This document shows, one piece after another, positions 1-6,280 of a stretch of 11,387 nt of DNA; the stretch's first letter is position 1; every line of letters begins with the position of its first letter. The DNA comes from Bacteroidota bacterium (GTDB taxonomy: Bacteria; Bacteroidota; Bacteroidia; Bacteroidales; Prolixibacteraceae), in assembly GCA_030691295.1 (NCBI GenBank), contig JAUYEQ010000308.1, positions 1-11,387 of the forward strand. Reading direction: 5' to 3'. The notes beneath the pieces are model-generated. The model saw only the letters and a program-made list of their open reading frames with translations, made no database searches and was not told where the DNA came from. The position numbers and the translations under genes are program-made.

Positions 1-446
1 GCACGGAAATAATACCGTGCATACGATACGGGCTTCAATTCCGAAAGCTCATTGGCAACTTTGCCGTTTTCCTGCGGTCCGTACATTAATGATCCTGAAA
101 CATAGACGATTATTGGCGGATTACTCATTGGCGATAAAAACTGAATCAGCCTTTCATTGGCTTTGGCACCTTTGCGCGATGAAAAGCTGCGGCTGATTGC
201 GTTGGAACCGCCCAACCTGGCCAAATGAAAAACAATGTCAGGAGGATATTTCTCAAGCCATGTCAGGTCAAAATTTTCGAGACTGCCTGTAAAAATTGAA
301 AATGGCTCCAGAAATTTATACGGGATATTTTGGTGTACAAGCAGGTGCAGCAAGTATTTATCAGACAGGCAAAGTTGTTTGATCAGGGCTCTCCCAATGA
401 ACCCGGTTCCTCCCAAAATCCAGACATTTTTTTTATTCACGTTCAT
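1..446 (-). CDS. NAD-dependent epimerase/dehydratase-like protein, partial (3' end outside window)
   Basis: The reading frame starts at an ATG at 446 and stays open to the left edge (148 full codons), so the C-terminal half is not seen. Residues 8-18 form a beta strand followed by GGTGFIG, the nucleotide-binding glycine motif of extended short-chain dehydrogenases. PDIVFHLA (about 69-76) and VYVSGSLMYG (about 114-123) fit the later strands of the Rossmann core of sugar-nucleotide epimerases. The usual YxxxK pair would fall at SYARYYF (141-147): Tyr142 is present, but position +4 is Tyr rather than Lys, so catalysis may be atypical. The ATG directly abuts the stop codon of the upstream gene (447-449), which suggests one transcript and translational coupling with the nucleotidyltransferase-like protein. 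The fold is fairly sure; the substrate is unknown. Confidence 0.8.
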   Translation of the reverse strand, partial: MNVNKKNVWILGGTGFIGRALIKQLCLSDKYLLHLLVHQNIPYKFLEPFSIFTGSLENFDLTWLEKYPPDIVFHLARLGGSNAISRSFSSRKGAKANERLIQFLSPMSNPPIIVYVSGSLMYGPQENGKVANELSELKPVSYARYYFR

Positions 447-1403
447 CTATTGTGCAATTTTATATTCGCCGGAAGGTGTAATCTGAAAACCTGTAGATTG
501 TTCGAAAGTGGTTATGTTTTCATAATATTTGTTCACGACCTTTTCCTGAAAAGCATTGGGATGGTGTTTGGATACATTTATTTGCGAGCGGAAGTTGAGC
601 GAGAAATTCTTTTCGCTCAGGTGGCGGAATTTTCGTTTCCAGAAACCCAAAATGACCGAAAAGCTCAATCTGTCGAGAGAACTGCCCAATGAGTTGTTGA
701 GAATATATTCCAGTACTTTTTTTGTTGATCCTGGTCGAACGTCGTATTCTTCGGGACGGAGCTTAAAATTCGGAAATTCGGCGCTCACCCAGTTGTTCCG
801 GCTCATAATGTTTTTATAAAGCGAATAATTGTACATCGGCAGTAAAGTCACGAGCTCGGTAGCTGTAAAAATATTTTTGTCGGGAATTTCGAGGTTGTTT
901 GAGTCGATAAAATAATTCAGGCAAAAATTCCGGTGCGATCCCCCCAAAAGTACCTTTTTATAAAGTGTCAGAAGGGCGCGGCATAACCACAGTTTACCGG
1001 GTTCGGTAACAATGAAAAAATCAATGTCGCTCTCCGGTTTCATCACATGCTTCGAAAGGGTTCCTGAAATAAGCACGGCGCGGACAAACGGGAAATTGGC
1101 CGCAATGGACGCATACTTTCGGGCATCGTTCATGCGCAGGCTGGCCAGTTTGTTGGCTTCCCTTCGGCGGGCTACTTTTGTGTAATCTTCGCCAATGAAA
1201 TAAAATCCCGATTCGCAGTTGATCAGGTTTCTGGATTTTAGCGCTTCCAGAACATTCATTCCCTCAGTTTTATCGATCCCGGGGATGTCGCAATATTCAA
1301 CGATTTCCTCTGCCAGCAATGGATGCGAGAAAACGTCGAAATATATCAGCTTTCGTATAAACGATTGTGCCAGATACGAATTTTCAACCGGTAACGGGTT
1401 CAT
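447..1403 (-). CDS. Winged-helix / nucleotidyltransferase-fold protein
   Basis: This is a 318-residue soluble protein with no signal peptide or membrane segment. Residues about 14-75 are rich in helix and strand and read like a winged-helix domain (FIRKLIYFDVFSHPLLAEEI onward). Residues about 108-132 carry a nucleotidyltransferase signature: GTLS at 114-117 followed by SDIDFFIV, with Asp126 and Asp128 as the expected metal-binding pair of the pol-beta superfamily. The rest (about 135-318) is mostly helical and gives me no known motif. Similar proteins in Bacteroidota are usually annotated only as nucleotidyltransferase-domain proteins; the substrate is unknown. The gene ends exactly where the epimerase-like gene starts, so the two may act together, for example on an activated sugar, but that is inference. 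The ATG at 1403 is the natural start, with no visible Shine-Dalgarno sequence. Confidence 0.75.
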   Translation of the reverse strand: MNPLPVENSYLAQSFIRKLIYFDVFSHPLLAEEIVEYCDIPGIDKTEGMNVLEALKSRNLINCESGFYFIGEDYTKVARRREANKLASLRMNDARKYASIAANFPFVRAVLISGTLSKHVMKPESDIDFFIVTEPGKLWLCRALLTLYKKVLLGGSHRNFCLNYFIDSNNLEIPDKNIFTATELVTLLPMYNYSLYKNIMSRNNWVSAEFPNFKLRPEEYDVRPGSTKKVLEYILNNSLGSSLDRLSFSVILGFWKRKFRHLSEKNFSLNFRSQINVSKHHPNAFQEKVVNKYYENITTFEQSTGFQITPSGEYKIAQ

Positions 1404-1612
1404 GATTTGTGATTTATGATGTTAACAAATCAGCGAAGCTTTTGATAGTTAAAACCTAAATTATTTTATCAAAAAAATATAGTGCTGTATCGTTTTGATA
1501 ATTTCGAGTCGTAATTCTTCTTATTGGAAGGTCAACCTAAAATAGACTCAGAGATTGATTTTTAAATAATTTATTTTTCACAAAAAAGATGATTCGTTAA
1601 AACATACCCACA
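1404..1612. other. Divergent intergenic region with an inverted repeat
   Basis: This 209-nt A/T-rich gap separates the minus-strand nucleotidyltransferase gene from the plus-strand sensor-kinase gene, so it should hold both promoters. I find no exact TAnnTTTG box on either strand. It contains an inverted repeat, ttatcaaaa (1466-1474) and ttttgataa (1493-1501), with 18 nt between the arms, and a further copy of ttttgata at 1440-1447. These could be binding sites for a regulator or chance in A/T-rich DNA. Confidence 0.35.
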
Positions 1613-2332
1613 ATGAAAGAGATAGCTGAATTTTTCATTGAACTTTTCAGCACAGCCGATTGGCCTGCAAGATGGTATTGTGGAATCTGGACAGATTTTC
1701 ATGGCTGGCTTTATATTGTTTCAGATCTGGCAATATGGGCTGCTTATTTTGTAATCCCCATTTTTTTAATACTATTTGTAAGGAAAAAACCTTCACTTCC
1801 TTTACCAAAAGTGTTTTGGCTATTTGGAGCGTTTATACTTTTCTGTGGGCTAACACATTTGATAGATGCCATCATATTCTGGTGGCCTGCATACAGGTTA
1901 AGCGCATTGTTGCGGTTCATCACTGCCATTGTTTCCTGGATAACCATTTTTGCCATTTATAAATATTTACCAGTTGCATTAAGCCTGAAAACAACCAAAG
2001 ATTTTGATAACGAGTTATTGGAGCGTAAGAAATCGGAGTTGAAGTTTATCGGTTTATTGGAATCGGCGCCTGATGCCATGGTTATTACAGGCTCTGATGG
2101 GAAAATATTGATGATAAATGTACAGGCAGAACGGATTTTTGGATATCGCCGTGATGAAATCATAGGGAAAGAAGTGGAGATTCTTGTTCCCGAACGATTC
2201 CATCATAAACACACTTCTCGTCGTCAGGGCTATGTTGAAAATCCCAAAACCCGTGGAATGGGAATCGGAATGGATTTATTCAGTTTCCCACGACCTTCGT
2301 GCACCGCTTCGCAGCATCGATGGATTCAGTAA
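1613..2332 (+). CDS. Ethylene-receptor-like sensor kinase, N-terminal part (truncated by deletion/frameshift)
   Basis: This 239-residue frame holds the sensing half of a membrane histidine kinase. Residues about 31-120 form three hydrophobic helices that match the ethylene-binding domain of plant ETR1: ISD, AYF, IP and CGLTHLI place Asp38, Tyr45, Pro49, Cys78 and His82 at exactly the spacing of ETR1 Asp25, Tyr32, Pro36, Cys65 and His69. In ETR1 the Cys and His bind copper. LSLKTTKDF (124-132) also resembles the segment after the ETR1 membrane domain. Residues about 146-222 are a PAS domain (ESAPDAMVITGSDGKILMIN, then IFGYRRDEIIGK) that breaks off after GMDL. From about 2277 the downstream kinase continues in another frame, so this frame ends with about 17 unrelated residues at 2332. 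It could still give a membrane protein without kinase activity. Metal or ethylene binding is inference; the homology is seen directly. Confidence 0.75.
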   Translation: MKEIAEFFIELFSTADWPARWYCGIWTDFHGWLYIVSDLAIWAAYFVIPIFLILFVRKKPSLPLPKVFWLFGAFILFCGLTHLIDAIIFWWPAYRLSALLRFITAIVSWITIFAIYKYLPVALSLKTTKDFDNELLERKKSELKFIGLLESAPDAMVITGSDGKILMINVQAERIFGYRRDEIIGKEVEILVPERFHHKHTSRRQGYVENPKTRGMGIGMDLFSFPRPSCTASQHRWIQ

Positions 2333-2836
2333 TAAGATTTTAAAGGATTATAACAACCTGCTTGACGATCAGGGGAAAGATTACTTTAACCGGGTTATGA
2401 ACGCTAGCCGCCACATGGGGCACTTAATCGACGATCTTATTAAACTTGCCCGGATCTCGCGTATTGACATGAATATGCAAGAAATAAACCTCTCGGGCAT
2501 GGCCGGATCAATTATCAGTGAGCTTAAAGAATCGAATCCTGAGAGGGAGGCAAGTATTTATATTCAGGATAATATGATTGTCACCGGGGACCGGAACTTG
2601 ATGCATATCGCTTTGAATAATTTGTTGGGAAATTTATTAAAGACAATGGAGCAGGTTTCGATATGCGGTACGTTGATAAACTGTTTGGAGCTTTTCAGAG
2701 TCTTCACAGCCTTTCCGAATTTGAAGGTACCGGTATTGGTTTGGCAACTGTACAGCGAATTGTTCGTCGGCACAAGGGAACAATTTGGGCAGAAAGTGAA
2801 GTTGACAAAGGAACCACATTCTTTTTCACAATTTAA
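2277..2836 (+). pseudogene. Histidine kinase core (HisKA + HATPase), broken into two frames
   Basis: This is the catalytic half of the sensor kinase that begins at 1613, now without a start codon. In one frame from 2277, YSVSHDLRAPLRSIDGFS is a clear H-box (phospho-accepting His codon 2289-2291), followed by a dimerisation helix (GHLIDDLIKLARISR) and the ATPase N-box ALNNLLGN. At about 2631-2634 the sequence jumps and the frame changes: KDNGAGFDM (G1 box, from 2639), the F-box region KLFGAFQ and [18 protein letters not shown] (G2 box) are read in the same frame as the N-terminal gene, ending at a TAA at 2834-2836. Roughly 35-40 residues between N-box and G1 box are missing compared with family members. 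The earlier break at about 2274-2280 has removed the end of the PAS domain and the linker. The gene cannot make a working kinase. Confidence 0.8.
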
Positions 2837-2845
2837 AACAAGAAA

Positions 2846-3229
2846 ATGAAAAATTCTGAGAGAATTATTCTTCTGGTTGAAGACAATCCTGATGATGAAT
2901 TATTGACACTGATGGCGTTTAAAGATAACAACATTACCAACGATGTTATTGTAGCCAGGGACGGAGAAGAGGCACTTGATTATCTGTTTGGAACCGGGAT
3001 GTACAAAGGTCGGGATTTAAGCATACCACCACAAGTGATATTGCTCGACCTAAAACTGCCCAAAGTTGACGGGTTGGAAGTACTAAGGAAAATCCGGTCA
3101 AATTCCGTAACGAAAATTTTGCCGGTTGTTATTCTTACTTCTTCAAAAGAAGAAGTTGACATTGTAAACAGTTATCAGTTGGGAGCCAACAGTTACATTC
3201 GTAAACCGGTTGATTTTGAGCAGTTTTAA
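2846..3229 (+). CDS. CheY/Rcp1-like response regulator, C-terminally truncated
   Basis: This is a stand-alone receiver domain of 127 residues starting at an ATG 9 nt after the kinase stop. It shows the acidic pair in LVEDNPDDE (Glu12, Asp13), the phospho-acceptor Asp68 in [12 protein letters not shown], Thr98 in ILTSS and Lys120 in YIRKPVDF. The loop text [14 protein letters not shown] and the motif [13 protein letters not shown] are typical of the Rcp1-type receivers that pair with phytochrome-like or PAS kinases. Family members usually run about 15-20 residues further, through the last helix; here the frame hits TAA right after DFEQF, at the point where the sequence switches to a hybrid-kinase gene. 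The last helix is therefore missing or shortened. The phosphorylation site is intact, but folding may be impaired and the partner kinase next door is broken. Confidence 0.75.
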   Translation: MKNSERIILLVEDNPDDELLTLMAFKDNNITNDVIVARDGEEALDYLFGTGMYKGRDLSIPPQVILLDLKLPKVDGLEVLRKIRSNSVTKILPVVILTSSKEEVDIVNSYQLGANSYIRKPVDFEQF

Positions 3230-3779
3230 ATATGGAGGAACCGGGCTGGGATTATCCATATCCAAAGCTTTTGTTGAAAAGCTTGGCGGCACAATATCGC
3301 TTCAGTCGGATCCTAATAAAGGATCTAAATTTACTTTCACCATTCCACAAACTGCAATTTCCGAAACCGACCATCAAATACATCGCGGAACAGAGCTGAA
3401 TCTGCATCGCAACTGGAACGAAAAGACTATACTTATAGCTGAAGATGAGATATTTAATTTTTTCTATATGGAAGAATTATTGAAACCTATGAGTGTCAAC
3501 ATACTTCATGTCTGGAATGGGCTGGAGGCTGTTGAACTTGCAAAAGAACATCCGGATATTTCGCTGGTTTTAATGGATATCAGAATGCCTGAAATGGATG
3601 GTCATACCGCAACCAAATTAATAAAAGAGCTTAGACACTATTTGCCGGTAATTGCTCAAACAGCATGTGCCTCAAAAGAGGACCAGGAAAATGCAGGTAA
3701 ATCCGGTTTTGATAATTATCTGACAAAACCTATTGAGCGGGAATTGTTTGTTCAGGTTATTGACAAATACCTTCATTAA
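3228..3779 (+). pseudogene. Hybrid histidine kinase, C-terminal remnant (ATPase end + receiver)
   Basis: This frame opens in the middle of an ATPase domain with [21 protein letters not shown], the G2 box of a hybrid kinase, then DPNKGSKFTFTIP, its last strands. After a linker comes a receiver domain with IAEDE, the phospho-acceptor Asp in VLMDIRMPEMDG, QTACA in place of the usual QTA(Y/M)A, and Lys in YLTKPIE; it ends naturally at 3779. There is no sensor, HisKA or N-box, and no ATG before the G2 box, because the left end is fused to the truncated response regulator. Order and strand suggest that the ancestral cluster was sensor kinase, receiver, hybrid kinase. The stop lies 3 nt from the stop of the convergent rlmF gene, so the right end looks original and the loss was internal. 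Confidence 0.75.
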
Positions 3780-3782
3780 AGA

Positions 3783-4760
3783 TTACTTTGAAGTTGCAGT
3801 TCTCCACCTCGTATTTTTCCATTTGTTTTGTTCTTCGGTGTTCAGGAAAGTCCAAACAACTATCCGGCTGATTTTATTACCCTGCCCCATCGGAATGGTT
3901 TCCATAGCAAAAGCTTCGACTTCTTCCAGAACCCTGTATATACTTTTCAGGTTCGATTCTTTCGAAATTAGGGTGGAGAAACAAAAACAATTTCCGGAGA
4001 ACTTTTTACTTTGCAGGATCATGTTTCGGACGAATTTTTCTTCGCCACCGTCGCACCACAATTCATGGTTTTGTCCGCCGAAATTCAGGATTGGTTCAAC
4101 GTTTTTATCCGGATTCAGATTGTGTATTTTCCGCATGAAACCTGCCTGCGCTTCTTTTTCGGAAGCATGGAAGGGTGGATTGCAGATCGAGGCGTCCAGG
4201 TGTTCATCTTTCCTGATAATTCCGTAGAAATAATCTTTCGCATTGGTTTGCAGCTTGCATTCCACTTTGCCCTGCATGGCCGGATTGGAAGCAATGATTT
4301 GGTTGGCCGATTCTATCGCCACCGGATCAATGTCTGATCCAATGAACGACCAGCCGTATTCAGTGGTTCCGATGATCGGATAAATGCAGCTTGCGCCTAC
4401 GCCAACGTCCATGCATTTTATTTGCGGGCCGGCCGGAATTTTACCGTAGTTGTTGCGGCATAAAAAATCGGCAATGTGATGAATGTAATCTGCTCTTCCG
4501 GGAATGGGCGGACACAAATAGCCTTCGGGAATATCCCAGCTTACCGCGTAGTGATGTTTCAGAATGGCTTTATTCAATGCTTTCACCGCATGCGGGTCAG
4601 CAAAATCAATTGACTCATCGCCATAAATATTTGGTTTTACAAAAGTTGCCAGTTCCTGAAAACTTTCAATCAATTGCTTGAAATCGTATCGCTCCCGGTT
4701 TTTGTTTCGCGGATGCATTTTTGACTTTTCTTTGGGTTGTTCTTTCTTTTTCTGAAGCAT
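3783..4760 (-). CDS. rlmF: 23S rRNA (adenine(1618)-N(6))-methyltransferase RlmF
   Basis: The product is a SAM-dependent methyltransferase that N6-methylates A1618 of 23S rRNA, a housekeeping modification. From the ATG at 4760 it has 325 residues, close to the roughly 310 usual for the family. MHPRNKNRERYDF (15-27) is the conserved N-terminal signature. Later come the SAM-binding MDVGVGASCIYP (about 117-128), SDIDPVAIESA (142-152) and the catalytic SICNPPFHAS (191-200), followed by AGFMRKIHNLN and LNFGGQNHELWCDGGE, all typical of RlmF/YbiN. The frame can be extended to a TTG at 4775, but a promoter-like TAAATTTG sits at 4788-4795, too close for that start. The ATG at 4718, just before HPRN, remains possible. 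The gene is intact and lies between two decayed loci. Confidence 0.9.
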   Translation of the reverse strand: MLQKKKEQPKEKSKMHPRNKNRERYDFKQLIESFQELATFVKPNIYGDESIDFADPHAVKALNKAILKHHYAVSWDIPEGYLCPPIPGRADYIHHIADFLCRNNYGKIPAGPQIKCMDVGVGASCIYPIIGTTEYGWSFIGSDIDPVAIESANQIIASNPAMQGKVECKLQTNAKDYFYGIIRKDEHLDASICNPPFHASEKEAQAGFMRKIHNLNPDKNVEPILNFGGQNHELWCDGGEEKFVRNMILQSKKFSGNCFCFSTLISKESNLKSIYRVLEEVEAFAMETIPMGQGNKISRIVVWTFLNTEEQNKWKNTRWRTATSK

Positions 4761-4787
4761 AAAATTCGGTCTCAAAGTTTACAGCGG

Positions 4788-4795
4788 CAAATTTA
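4788..4795 (-). promoter_or_regulatory. Possible Bacteroidota -7 box of rlmF
   Basis: On the minus strand this reads TAAATTTG, an exact match to the TAnnTTTG -7 element of Bacteroidota. Transcription would begin about 7 nt downstream, roughly 20 nt before the ATG at 4760. I see no TTG at the usual -33 distance, so the call is tentative. Confidence 0.4.
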
Positions 4796-4854
4796 AGATA
4801 TTAAATGGCAAAAGATATTGATTTGGTTTTATGACTGTTTGTTAAATTATTTAG

Positions 4855-5265
4855 ATATTTAGCAGTAAATCAAATTCCATCCTTATTGAGCATGACGATG
4901 GCACTCTTGCAAGATATGATGTTTTAAAAAAAAGCAGCCGAATGGTAATGCCAGGACAAATTGTTTATCCGCATACGCCATTGGCGTTAGCAGGTACTTA
5001 TGATGAGGAAAGTAATACGCAAATTCGGTTTCTGGTTTATTACCTGATTGAAGAGAATCTTGAAAAACCGGAAAAGTCGGGTCTGGCTGCACGAAAGAAC
5101 TTTTATGCTTTTATCAATCCTGTTTTTCATACCGGGAAAGGTGATTCTTGTCTGAGAGCTCAACAAAATTATACCGCCGACTATAAGGATGAACACATAA
5201 CAATGGAACTTGGCAAAAGGGAAAAGAAGAAATTAATAACTCAAAAACTCTCAGCCAAACCGTAA
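4855..5265 (+). pseudogene. M23-like (LytM-fold) protein, 5'-truncated remnant
   Basis: An open frame runs from 4855 to the TAA at 5263-5265, but the conserved text begins at once (NSILIEHDDGTLARY) with stop codons just upstream (4819, 4843, 4852) and no ATG before the internal one at 4942. This shows the N-terminal part is gone. The segment IEHDDGTLARYDVLKK, then SRMVMPGQIVYPHTPLALAG, then RFLVYYL follows the strand pattern of the M23/LytM fold. The usual HxH zinc motif is replaced by QIRF, as in degenerate M23-like proteins. The tail (INPVFHTGKG to ELGKREKKKL) is typical of larger Bacteroidota members, as I recall them. The family call is from pattern memory and moderate; the truncation is clear. 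A protein starting at Met 4942 is possible but would lack half of the fold. Confidence 0.5.
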
Positions 5266-5309
5266 TTCATTGTTTTCATTCGAAAATAACGGTATTAATT
5301 AATTGATTA

Positions 5310-5411
5310 TTAAGCGTTCTCATGGAACTCACACGCCAGAAAGCCTCCACTTCGAACAATATTTTCATCTTTTTTTTGCGCCGCCACCTTTAAAATAATT
5401 TCCAGCGGCAT
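5310..5411 (-). other. Small 33-residue open frame, possible gene remnant
   Basis: An ATG at 5411 opens a 33-residue frame (MPLEIILKVAAQKKDENIVR then SGGFLACEFHENA) ending with TAA at 5310-5312. It lies 42 nt downstream of the CAP-domain gene on the same strand. The composition looks coding-like, but I recognise no family and there is no Shine-Dalgarno sequence. It may be the tail of a lost gene, in line with the neighbouring M23-like remnant, or chance. Confidence 0.2.
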
Positions 5412-5453
5412 GTTCGTTTCATGTGATTAATAAATACCTGCCACATTTTCACC

Positions 5454-6122
5454 TTATCTGGTTTTGTACTCTCCGGCATAATCAATCACACACATTGTCT
5501 GATAGCTTGGATGATTTCCAAATGAAACACCGGCAAAACGAAAGCAGGGATTCAGTATGTTTTCGCGATGTCCACGATCCGGAACACCATCATCTATCAA
5601 AAGGAAAATCACAATCTGACGGGCTTCGAAACTACCGTAGGTAATATCTTCGGCAGAACAAATATCCCATTCTCCATATTTTTCGATGCGTTTTTGCGGA
5701 GTCGAGCCATTCCGGGCAATGTGGCCGATTCCGCCGTATTTCTGCTGATCTCTCATCAATTCTGCCGCAGCTTTTGATAGTCCTTCAGAGGGATTGAGCA
5801 TAGGTCGCGGAACTGTTTTCTTCAAAACCTTAATACACTCATCGAGTGGCCTGATTCCTTCCTGTGTTCTGACCGTAATTTGGCCCGGATAAGTGAATAG
5901 TTTACCGTTAAAACTTTCCCGGAGTACTTCCAGATAAACTTCAGCATAGCGTTTTGGGTTGCTCCTTACTTTGTTAATTTCGTGAATAACCTGCTGCTCT
6001 AATTCGTTGAGATATTGCGTGTTCTTGGCAGTATTAAGTTCGGCAGGCCAGTTGGTTTTGGAAGTTTGGGCAAAGGCGGGTGTCTGAAGAAATGTGACCA
6101 GAAAAATGAAAATTATACGCAT
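5454..6122 (-). CDS. Secreted CAP/SCP-domain protein
   Basis: The 222-residue product starts with a clear signal peptide (MRIIFIFLVTFLQTPAFA, cleavage after about residue 18), so it should reach the periplasm or beyond. Residues about 38-218 form a CAP domain of the cysteine-rich secretory protein/SCP/Tpx/Ag5/PR1/Sc7 class. LEQQVIHEINKVRSNPKRYA is the first helix; GIGHIARNGSTPQKRI (His134), AEDITYG (Glu158) and DRGHRENILNPCFRFAGVSFG (His185) give the residues that line the CAP cavity; CVIDYAG closes the domain. The function of bacterial CAP proteins is mostly unknown; roles in binding lipids, envelope components or other proteins have been proposed. The start ATG lies directly before the signal peptide. 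There is no obvious link with the neighbours; the next gene upstream is separated by 158 nt and a hairpin. Confidence 0.85.
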   Translation of the reverse strand: MRIIFIFLVTFLQTPAFAQTSKTNWPAELNTAKNTQYLNELEQQVIHEINKVRSNPKRYAEVYLEVLRESFNGKLFTYPGQITVRTQEGIRPLDECIKVLKKTVPRPMLNPSEGLSKAAAELMRDQQKYGGIGHIARNGSTPQKRIEKYGEWDICSAEDITYGSFEARQIVIFLLIDDGVPDRGHRENILNPCFRFAGVSFGNHPSYQTMCVIDYAGEYKTR

Positions 6123-6237
6123 CTTAATCTGCTGAATTGTTTGAATGAATGGTATTTAATCAACGTTTTATTTTGAAGTATATTTTCCATCTTCAATTTA
6201 AAGGTCAAAAGTTGTTGCGGCAGATCGGTTTTTAATT

Positions 6238-6264
6238 ACTCACGGGATGACTTACCCCGTGAGT
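6238..6264. terminator. 9-bp hairpin after the creatininase gene, probable terminator
   Basis: The arms actcacggg (6238-6246) and cccgtgagt (6256-6264) pair perfectly around a 9-nt loop, 16 nt downstream of the creatininase stop. The minus-strand sequence after the stem has no U-run, so it is not a canonical intrinsic terminator. Position between two same-strand genes favours an RNA 3'-end role. The left arm and loop contain tgactta, shared with the larger hairpin at 8621-8655. Confidence 0.5.
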
Positions 6265-6280
6265 TGAAATGGTTGAATTT

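Noticed and set aside
1613..2836. Programmed frameshifting joining the kinase parts
   Set aside because: Recoding would keep all domain text, but here the PAS end and the middle of the ATPase domain are absent, so deletion is the simpler reading.
2184..2849. An apparently intact 221-residue plus-strand frame containing the HisKA text
   Set aside because: Its start is a TTG inside the PAS-coding region and its last ~70 residues are out-of-frame reading of the ATPase G1/G2 boxes. It is part of the broken kinase, not a separate gene.
3783..4775. rlmF starting at the TTG at 4775
   Set aside because: The likely -7 box at 4788-4795 leaves almost no leader, and family similarity begins only at the later HPRN motif; the ATG at 4760 fits better.
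6238..6264. Canonical rho-independent terminator
   Set aside because: The stem is good but neither strand has a U-run after it, so only a looser 3'-end or terminator role is claimed.
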